Below are positions 55,855 to 64,000 of a stretch of DNA of 64,000 bases, one piece after another. Numbering within the stretch: position 1 is the first letter of the stretch; every line of letters starts with the position of its first letter. This DNA is from Sorex araneus (lineage: Eukaryota > Chordata > Mammalia > Eulipotyphla > Soricidae). Under the pieces are notes generated by a model, which made no database searches, was not told the origin of the DNA, and saw nothing but the letters and a program-made list of their open reading frames with translations. Location of the stretch: the NCBI RefSeq assembly GCF_027595985.1, contig NC_073305.1:86918626-86982625 (forward strand), given 5' to 3'. The translations under genes were made by a program, and so were the position numbers.

Positions 55855-56062
55855 ATATCAGCCTCTGAGAGCGAGAGAGGCTACCATAGTGGCAGGCTGG
55901 ATGTGTGTGTATTGGGGTGGGGGGTGATGGGATACTGGGAACACTGGCGCTGGAAAGTGTACACTGGTGGAGGGATGGTTATTGAAACACTGCATGACTG
56001 AAACCTGATCATGAACAGCTTTATAAGGGTCTCAGAGGGATTCAATTTTTTTTAAATAAGGG
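55855..56062 (+). mobile_element. L1 3' end, severely truncated
   Basis: ACCATAGTGGCAGGCTGGAT, G-rich tract, GTACACTGGTGGAGGGATGG, CATGACTGAAACCTGATCAT and an AT-rich end. Confidence 0.85.
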
Positions 56063-56155
56063 AAAAATAATATAAATAACAGCTTCAATATTATTGTACG
56101 CTATGATAACTTAATTTAAATTTTATAAACCAGTAATTTAAAGAATGACTGTTTG

Positions 56156-56325
56156 GGGGTCTGAAAATCGCTTCATCGGTAGAGCACATGACTTGTTTAT
56201 GGGAAGCCACAGGTCAATCCATGCCCACATCTCACCGTCCCCCAAGCATGTCCCTCTCACTCTCCTAACTAGCTCAGGATAGGCCCCGCACACCATAGGG
56301 TTTGACCCAAAAACCAAACATTGAA
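56156..56325 (+). mobile_element. Poly(A)-type SINE, strongly diverged
   Basis: CATCGGTAGAGCACATGAC and an end with GGTTTGACCCAAAAACCAAA. Confidence 0.55.
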
Positions 56326-57096
56326 AAAGCTGTTCGGGAACCGGAAGTCATTTTCATTCGTAGAGTAATAGTTCACTGAATGGAAACTATGAGTACGGTG
56401 TGAAAATAGTTCAGCACTAGAAACCTGGAATTTCAGACACCCCCCACCCCCACTCCCTTGCACCACACCTGGGTTGCCCCATCAATTAAAAGGGTAAAAA
56501 TGCAGCCAGCATCCTGAAGGCCCTTCATGCCCTCTTGTGGCAGCTTAGCCCAAGAGAAAAGCAATAGGGCAGTTGATTGAACTTCCCACTCAAGTGAAAA
56601 ATGAAACCACTAGCAAACAATATGTCCTGAAAACAAAGCTCTGTCAAAGTTCAAAATCCCAGGAAGGAGTTCCTCATGACAAAGTAGCACTAACATAAAG
56701 ATAGATGCGTGTTCTTTTTCTTTGCATTGCTTTGCTTCTTTTTTTTCTTTGTGTTCCAATATTTCAGCCACCATCCTGGTGCATTTAATGAGCCATTTCT
56801 CCATTAAACACAAGCTTTATCAACAGGCATCAGCTGCAGTTACCTGTGCTGGGTGTGACCATATTTCAAAAGCAAAACATACTTCAAGAGATAAGGTCTC
56901 AACAAGATCTGTGTGGCACTTCTGGGTGAGAGAAAACTTGGCATCAAGACACATAGACTTCAAAGTGTTAAAATTTTCCAGTTAGTCAATGATTTGGAGA
57001 ATGATGAGAAATTTTAAATTCAACTTAACCTTACTATGCAATGTATGACCAGTGAAGGCTCTTCCTATGCTCAAAATCTCTTAAGAGTGAAGGTAG
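56326..57096. other. Unannotated unique sequence
   Basis: No gene or named repeat is supported. Confidence 0.45.
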
Positions 57097-57250
57097 AGGG
57101 TTGGCAAGATAGTATAGCAAGGCAAGTACCCTACCTAGTTCTAATTCTAGCACCCCAAGTCTTACCAAGAGTGATCCCTGAGTGCACAGCCAGGAATACA
57201 CTCTAAGTACTGCCAGGTGTGGCCCAAAAACCAGAAACCAAACTAAACAA
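57097..57250 (+). mobile_element. Poly(A)-type SINE, diverged
   Basis: GGTTGGCAAGATAGTATAGC head and CCAGGTGTGGCCCAAAAACC end. Confidence 0.85.
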
Positions 57251-57281
57251 ACAAAATTATCTCTTTGTTCTCCTTTCCTAA

Positions 57282-57288
<7 letters not shown>

Positions 57289-57355
<67 letters not shown>

Positions 57356-57360
57356 TTTTC
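57289..57360 (+). repeat. (CT)n microsatellite
   Basis: About 70 bases of TC repeat with two TTTC interruptions near its right end. Confidence 0.96.
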
Positions 57361-58064
57361 TTCTTTCTTCAGCTGCCATTGAAGAGAATTTCTCATCCAT
57401 ATTAAGATAAATGACATATATCAGTTTGCCATTGATCTGCACATATTCATTTTTTTCTCTATTAACCCCAAAGAACTACTCAAATGAATGGTAAAAATCC
57501 CAACCATTAGGAAGTGGAACAAATAAGCCTTTCTCACTCAGTAAAACCAGAAGCAACCCAGAAAATGTTTAGGAGCACGGACTTGTTTTTGGCAGTCCTG
57601 AACCACACTGGCCTCAGCCTTACTGATTTTGTGACCATAGACAACCTACTGGGCAGCTCGAAATATATGTCACATCTGAAAAATAAAGATAACTATAGAA
57701 ACAACCCTTGCTTTGACAATTGAGATAATGCTCATGATACTTTGTAGCAAGGAAAGTGTCTGGATTGTAAAAAAAAAAGAAGAAGAAAAAAAAACTTTAG
57801 AGATGCTTTTATGAGACAACTGGCTATATTATACAAATATCCAATAGGAAATCCTGAATTACCAGAATGGTGCAGTATGGATTGGGAGGAAATGACTCAA
57901 CTAAGAAAAAGGTGCATCGATATAGCTGTCAAATGTTTGGTCTTGTTTCTGTTGCAGAGGTTCCTGTGCTCTCTTCTGCTTGCATTTGAGCTGCATTGGG
58001 AGGTCAGTCTGCACTGGAGAAACCATGGTGAGAGAAACCACAATTTGGTGTAATAATATTACGG
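57361..58064. other. Unannotated sequence
   Basis: No feature recognised. Confidence 0.4.
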
Positions 58065-58072
58065 TACCAGTT

Positions 58073-58331
58073 CCCTGGAGCCATAGCACAGCGGGTAGGG
58101 CATTTGCCTTGCATGCAACCAACCTGGTTTCCGTTCCTCCATCCCTCTCGGAGGGAGAGCCGAGCAAGCTACCAAGAGTATCTCGCCCACACGGCAGAGC
58201 CTGGCAAGCTTCCCATACCATATTCGAAATGCCAAAAACAGTAACAACAAGTCTCACAATGGAGACGTTACTGGTGCCCGCTCGAGCAAATTGATGAGCA
58301 AAGGGATGACAGTGGTACAGTGATACAGTGA
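58073..58331 (+). mobile_element. RTE-tailed SINE, short variant, with 8-bp target duplication
   Basis: TACCAGTT occurs at 58065-58072 and 58332-58339. The copy is complete from CCCTGGAGCCATAGCACAGC to GATGACAGTGGTACAGTGAT. Confidence 0.95.
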
Positions 58332-58444
58332 TACCAGTTTGATATGTTTTTCCATTGTGTGGAGTATTCCCTGGATGTTTAATCTTTGCATGTTTTTGGA
58401 CTAGACCTTTCTGGTAGTAAATGAAACAAATGAGCTGATTTAAG

Positions 58445-59105
58445 TGAAGAGGAGGGCAAGTTAAGAGTCAAGAACTGAAGGGCAGGTTAAGGGTTAACCG
58501 CTGAAGTTGCCCTTTGTAACTACTTGACTGCTTTGAAAGATGTCTTCAGGACCTTCTGCTGGGCAGGACTCTGTCACCAAATGGACCAACAAACTGCCCC
58601 TAGGAACTGTAAACAAACATCTGCTCGGAATGGTCAACAAATGTTGAAATTAGCATATTAAGTGAAATAGGTGTGGTTTTCCCTTTTGTATGGTTTTCCT
58701 ATTGATCCAATACCTGTGATTTTCTTTGATATGTATGATTCTCCTTTGATTCAATACATGTAATTTTCCCCCAATATGTGTGATCCCCTTTGATATATAG
58801 ATGTGATTCCCTTTGATATGTGAGATTTTCATTTGTCAACAAATGTTTAGATATGCAAATTAAGTGACCTATGTGATTCCCTTTGATATGTGAGATTTTC
58901 ATTTCTCCCCCAAAAGGGTATAAATACAGCCTGCTTTTTGGAGGTCAGGGCCTTCGGTTATGCCACGCTATTGAGGCACAATTGAAGGTCCCAATATAGC
59001 TATATTGGCTTAAATAAACCCCATGCATTTGCAGAAAGAGTTGTCTTGGTTTTGTTCTTTTATCTCTCCGAGCCTCCCCTGGGCAGAGATCTGCCGACCC
59101 TAACA
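58445..59105 (+). mobile_element. Class I-like solo LTR with 4-bp target duplication
   Basis: 661 bases, TG...CA, flanked by TAAG at 58441-58444 and 59106-59109. U3 contains an exact 34-bp repeat (58801-58834 and 58871-58904). A TATA box TATAAATA lies at 58919-58926 and AATAAA at 59013-59018. A four-base duplication fits class I (gammaretrovirus-like) elements. No internal genes remain. Confidence 0.93.
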
Positions 59106-59109
59106 TAAG

Positions 59110-59364
59110 GAGGGAGATAGTGCCTTCTTCCTTCTCCTGCTCCTTCTCTTCCTTCCTTCCACTTCCTTCTCCTCTCTATGGCTTCCTCTTTATCCTTCTC
59201 CTTTTTCTTCCTCCTTCCTTCAGCTTGCTTGTTTCTCATAGAAATTCTCCTAGAAGAGCAAAGGCACAGCTCCTTCAGGTTAGTGCTTAAATCATTCCAT
59301 TTTTACTTTCCTAAGCATTCCACAGTTTCTCTTGTTGTTTATTTGTTTTGTTCTTTTCTTTCTT
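59110..59364. repeat. Pyrimidine-rich low-complexity tract
   Basis: CTTCCTTCTCC-type sequence from about 59120 to 59225, then ordinary sequence. Confidence 0.75.
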
Positions 59365-59555
59365 TCTTTTTTAACTGAATCACCAAGAGGTATACAGTTA
59401 TGTGATCAAGTTTCACTCAATGTTCTGACACCCATTCCCTCCACCATACAACAGTTTCTTTTAAGAATCACAGCACTTAGCCCCAATCATAGTCATCCAC
59501 ACCCAACCATTAGCACAATTACATGTAACTAAAAGAGAATAAATCGAAACTGACT
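59365..59555 (-). mobile_element. L1 3' end fragment
   Basis: TTTTAACTGAATCACCAAGA, GACACCCATTCCCTCCACCA on the complement match the L1 3' terminus. A SINE follows. Confidence 0.7.
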
Positions 59556-59735
59556 GGGGCTGGAGCGATAGCACAGCGGGTAGGGCGTTTGCCTTGCACG
59601 TGGCAGACCCTAGTTCAGTTCCCAGCATTCCATATGGTCCCCCGAGCACCGCCAGGAGTGATTCCTGAGTGCAGAGCCAGGAGTCAGCCCTGAGCATCGC
59701 TGGGTGTGAACCAAAAAGCCAAAAAAAAAAAAAAA
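59556..59735 (+). mobile_element. Poly(A)-type tRNA SINE, near consensus
   Basis: GGGGCTGGAGCGATAGCACA head, GGGTGTGAACCAAAAAGCC end and A tail. Confidence 0.96.
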
Positions 59736-60305
59736 TCCAGCTGACGAATTGCCATACTTGATTTTGTGAAAGCTCGTGATTTAATTTGCTTCTATTTTGT
59801 CCATTTCCTTGAGCATTTTAGTACCAATTAATTCCCCTCTCTTCTTAACTACAAGTTCTTTAGCTCTAGGAAAGTTTATAATCCCTGAGCACTATGCAAT
59901 AGAACTTAAAGGATAGATAGCCCTACTGAATTAAGTTTAAATACCAACTTTATTTAGCATGTGTTTGTAGAGTTCTGTAAATTATTTATATTCAGCACCA
60001 ATCACCTTACAGGTCAAATGAATCATTCAGAAATGTTTAGTAAAATCCAAATCTCGTACTTTCACAGAAAAGCAGCTCAGCAGCTACTTGTTATTTTCTC
60101 ACTCCAAGTCCTACAGTGCTAAAGAGAAACTTTACCCAGAATTACAGGGAAAAAATGTGATATAGATTAAGGTTTAAAGGATTTACATGAATATTACATT
60201 TCCTTCCTTTAAGTTCCAAAGCAAATAAGTATTTGCAATGGACTGTGCCAAAGGAAAATTTCATGGGAATTGTGATTCTCATATTTTCTGAGAAGTATCA
60301 CTGTT
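59736..60305. other. Unannotated sequence
   Basis: No feature recognised. Confidence 0.4.
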
Positions 60306-60492
60306 TGGTTTTGCTTTGGGTTTTGTTTTGGTGTTTGACCACACCAAGTGCTACTCAGGGCTTACTTCTGGCTCTGTGCTCAGGGATCATCCCAGGCAGG
60401 TCTTGGGGAACCATACAGGGTGCTGGGGATTGAAACTAGACAAGCTGCATCCAAGTCAAATGCCCTACCTGCTGTAGTATTGCTCGAAGCCC
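60306..60492 (-). mobile_element. Poly(A)-type tRNA SINE
   Basis: CTACTCAGGGCTTACTTCTG, CTCAGGGATCATCCCAGGCA and CTGCTGTAGTATTGCTCGA on the complement. Confidence 0.88.
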
Positions 60493-61984
60493 CTCCTGTT
60501 TATTTTTTTTTTCACTTCTAATCTCACAATTGAAGACTCATGCTTTATATTCCACAAGAACAAATTTTCTCCCACGGATTGATAGGGAGCATACGTTCTT
60601 GGAATCTAAATTCCAGACCTCTGTGTTTTGTGTCTTGGCAGGCTTACTGTAAGGAGATGGGAGGAAAAAAATAAATAAAAGAAGCCTAGTGGAGGACTCA
60701 GGCAATTGAGAACCGCAATCAAGTAGAGGCAACTCACTCACTGGTGGTGAAGAAGACTGTGAAAAGAGGCAAAGAAAGAGCAGCCAATGGACTTGATCAA
60801 TTAATCTCCTTTTTGTTATTTTCCCATGAAGGCATACCTAATAACCAGATAAATTTTACATTTCCCCTTTCAGATGTAACAACTGAGCCCAGGTCCACTG
60901 AGCCATGGATCAAATGCAATATGGAGCAACTATTTTATCTTTCCTAATTATAGTAAGCTCTTGTTTTAGGCAAGTCACTCTGGTAGGAGCTGAGGAAATA
61001 GACAGTGGTAACGAATAAGGTTCCAGTTCTCAAAGAAATCACAGCTAATAGGATCAGGGACATAATGATGGAGGATACTTATAAAGGAACCATAGGAGGC
61101 TCATAGCAAAATAGGAACTAAATTATTAAAATAATAAAAGTATCAAGAGCTTTTAAAATAAAGTGACTTCATTTTTGGATGTGATGGTTGAAAGAAACTG
61201 ATCCAGAAAAAGGAATTTGAGCTGTCTGGGGAAAGTTTCCAAGTAGCTAGAAAAAGAGAATTGAACTTCTGAAAAGCAGGGAGCAGGAGAATGACATCAG
61301 GGTTTTTGTTCTCTTATTTTGATGACAAAAGCACACATAAAATCATTTCAGAATTTTAGATACTATCACAAAGACAGCAATTATGAAAAACATTGCTGAT
61401 ACTAACAGAGTATCCTAGAGATGTCAAGAATGGTGCTGTGTTCCCGGTATTTTCACAAATTCACATATACCCATCTGTTACAAGGTGACAGTTTAGGGCA
61501 GAAATGGCAAGGTTGATTCTCTAACCATGAAGCCCATTCATGGTGATGTGGGGAAGTCCATTGATGTGGTTAAAATCAAACAGTCTTAAAAGGCTCAGAT
61601 CAAAAGTGACCTGCATTTCACATGCCTCATGCCGGAATGCCACTCTAGGTTACCCTAATGAGTTCCTGGAAGGAGTAACAAGGAACTGTGTTTTTCAAAT
61701 GCCAGGATATGTGCTAAATGTAGATAATGCTGATGGTGATGATGATGCTAAACTGAGAATTTTGTCCTGAACTAACATTTCCTGGAGATAACTCTGTTAT
61801 CAATCCTATTACAAGAAAGACAAAAGTGGGAAGGTTAGTTCTTTCAATTTATCTGCCTAGAACCTAGAGTGGGATCTTAGCTGAATTTTATTGGATGATT
61901 ACAAGGATAGTTGTGAAATAATTTATACTGTAAGAAATTTTGAATAGTTAAATCATTTAGTATAAAGATTCTTTCATAAATAAT
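60493..61984. other. Unannotated unique sequence
   Basis: About 1.5 kb without recent repeats or a supported ORF. A short GAT run lies at 61730-61748. Confidence 0.45.
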
Positions 61985-62400
61985 AAGACTTCCATATAAC
62001 CCAGTAATTCTATTTCTCAGCATGTACCCACAAAATACAAAAACATTTATTTTAAAAGATATATTCACACTTCTATACATTGAAACATTTAGTACAATAT
62101 CTGGCATACATATATAACATAATGTACAATAACATGAAATTTATGTTATATATTTAAATAAGTTACAGTACATATGTACACAATGGAATACAAGTTACAA
62201 GAAAATAGGAAATCACAGTTTGCGGCAACTGGGAGATAAGTTAAATGACATAAGTCAGAAGGAGATGAATAAATACAGGTTGATCTCACTTATTTGTGGA
62301 ATATAAAGATACAAAACAAGCAAGTAGGCAGTATGGAACAATGGCAAACATCTACCATCACAAAACCTGTAACCAAGCTGTGGGGCGTTTGGGGTATTTG
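61985..62400 (+). mobile_element. Old L1 fragment (ORF2 end)
   Basis: CCATATAACCCAGTAATTCT, ACAATGGAATACAAGTTACA and CTCACTTATTTGTGGAATAT are old-L1 motifs. Confidence 0.78.
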
Positions 62401-63185
62401 GATCTACTGACTAATTTTTTATATTTTGAGTTCTCCTTTATGCTAATTTTTCTGATCTTTGCTTATATTATGTGGGTTGCTTTACCTAGTATCTTTCATG
62501 GTCTCCTCTATTTCCTTTTTGACATCTAGTTATTGCAGGGTTCAATGTTCAGTGGCTATATATGATAATCCATCACCTTTCTCAGGGAGATTCAAATGAT
62601 GTGGTTTCTAATCACTCATTGACACACGGACTGCTGAGAAAACCCCTGCTTTTGCCTGAAAGCCTTTACTCTCCTAAATTCCTCAAGCCCAAATCATTGC
62701 TTGGCTTTCTTCAATTTCCCACTGAATATTCTAAGTGGATGTTCCATAAATATCCCAAACTCAATATGCTTAATGTAAATGCACTGCACCCATTGACTCC
62801 TAGCTAATATTCTTTCTTCCATTTTTTGTCTGACAGACCATTACCATTCACCATTGTAAACAAGTCTGTAATCTGAGAGCCATTCTTGCCTTTTTCTACA
62901 TTGACTGCTTTTTCTTCAACTTCCCCAACTGTTGATTTCATTTTTAATATTTCTCAGGTAGACCTCTTGGCATTTGCACTGTAGTTACTTATTTTCTGTT
63001 CTGTTCTGTTTTTAATTGCTTCCTCTGTGTTGAGATGCTGAATATTCACCTTTGTTCTTCAAACATATTTATTTAGCAGGAGTAAAAGTAGGGAGCAGGA
63101 TCAACTTCTAGACAGGTGTTATATTCTATCCTTAAAACTTCCTCTTACTGTTTCTTCCCTAAATTACATTAATATAAACCTTAAC
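62401..63185. other. Unannotated AT-rich sequence
   Basis: Pyrimidine-rich in parts and possibly very old L1, but not assignable. Confidence 0.4.
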
Positions 63186-63194
63186 TGATCTTTT

Positions 63195-63429
63195 CTCCAT
63201 AGCATAGAGGATAGGGTGTTTGCCTTGCACACAGCAGACCCAGGTTTGATTCCTCCATCCCTCTCAGAGAGCCTGGCTACCGAGAGTATCCCGCCTGCAC
63301 AGCAGAGCCTGGCAAGCTACCCATGGTGTATTTGATATGCCAAAAACAGTAACAAGTCTCACAATGGAGACGTTACTGGTGCCTGCTCGAGCAAATCGAT
63401 GAACAACGGGAGGACAGTGACAGTGACAG
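63195..63429 (+). mobile_element. RTE-tailed SINE, short variant, with 9-bp target duplication
   Basis: TGATCTTTT occurs at 63186-63194 and 63430-63438. The head has lost its first bases; the tail CAAATCGATGAACAACGGGA and CAGTGACAGTGACAG is intact. Confidence 0.94.
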
Positions 63430-63532
63430 TGATCTTTTTTTCACTCCCCACCCTACTTCTCAGACTGACTACTTAGGATCTTATAAAATCCATTTTCCTC
63501 CATATTGAGTTGGAGTTAAACATACCAATTGG

Positions 63533-63696
63533 GGGGCTGGAGAGATAGCACAGCGGGTAGGGTGTTTGCCTTGCACTCGGCCGACCCGGGTTCAAATCCC
63601 AGCATCCCATATGGTCCCCTGAGCACAGCCAGGGGTAATTCCTGAGTGCAGAGCCAGGAGTAACCCCTGTGCATCGCCAGGTGTGACCAAAAAAAA
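63533..63696 (+). mobile_element. Poly(A)-type tRNA SINE with 15-bp target duplication
   Basis: Near-consensus copy flanked by AAACATACCAATTGG at 63518-63532 and 63697-63711. It is among the youngest-looking insertions here. Confidence 0.96.
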
Positions 63697-63711
63697 AAAC
63701 ATACCAATTGG

Positions 63712-63984
63712 GAGGAATTTAAATTGTACCTCAGTGAAGTACGAGTGGAACAGAGAAATTAGTAGACATTGCTCATGTGAACTCTGAGTGCTCTAACATT
63801 CTTTAACACTTTCTCTCCTAACCACATTAAACTTTATCATCAATTTACCATCTTTCCTCCTTAGGTACCCTCTTATCCAGCTTAAATTCCATAACCACTT
63901 ATTATAATCAGTCTCTTTGGAGATAACCTCAGTCCCTTGCATATATCACTTGGTCATATTCATTGGATAAAACCACAATCCCTA
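63712..63984. other. Unannotated sequence
   Basis: No feature recognised. Confidence 0.4.
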
Positions 63985-64000
63985 TGTCACTGTATCACTG
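63985..64000 (-). mobile_element. Start of another RTE-type tail, cut by the window end
   Basis: GTCACTGTATCACTG is the tail repeat seen at the left end of other - strand RTE-tailed SINEs. The element itself would lie beyond the window. Confidence 0.5.

Noticed and set aside
33581..64000. IL17F, the usual neighbour of IL17A
   Set aside because: No second [12 protein letters not shown] block or IL17F exon was found on either strand; it probably lies beyond the window.

Overview
This window is nuclear DNA from a placental mammal. The repeat families point to a shrew (Sorex-like eulipotyphlan): there are dozens of copies of a tRNA-derived SINE whose head carries GATAGCACAGCGGGTAGGGC and GGTTCGATTCCCAGCATCCC, which I recognise as the shrew SINE type. 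The species is inferred from these repeats and from one divergent gene, not from a database match.

The only protein-coding host gene I can support is IL17A on the + strand (TATA box about 29970, start codon 30057, stop 32897-32899, poly(A) signal 33558). Its three coding exons splice cleanly to a 154-residue secreted cystine-knot cytokine. An upstream ROR-type element and a Runx-type site fit its known control in Th17 cells. The 3' UTR has a long (TC)n tract followed by an AU-rich cluster. Neither IL17F nor the miR-206/miR-133b pair, its neighbours in other mammals, is visible, so the window is taken to be the gene's intergenic surroundings.

Layout: 1-29.6 kb is gene-free and repeat-rich (SINEs, 3' ends of L1, a cluster of LTRs at 19.5-21.6 kb). 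IL17A occupies 29.9-33.6 kb. From 33.6 to 38 kb there are SINEs, an old L1 and a class II-like solo LTR. At 38.28-40.4 kb lies a 5'-truncated RTE-type LINE on the - strand, split by an LTR and bordered by a long AAAAG/AAGGG tract. At 41.2-50.3 kb is an L1-rich block holding a nearly full-length but broken L1 (42.6-48.36 kb). From 50.3 to 64 kb there are microsatellites, old L1s, a class I-like solo LTR with an intact target duplication, and SINEs.

The most notable pattern is retrotransposon partnership. Two SINE types share one tRNA-like head but have different tails. One ends in poly(A), as expected for L1 mobilisation. The other ends in a copy of the last codons and the CAGTGA-type tail of the RTE LINE found in the same window. 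Many copies keep perfect target-site duplications, so insertion order can be read directly, including a 69-bp twin-primed insertion made only of that RTE tail.
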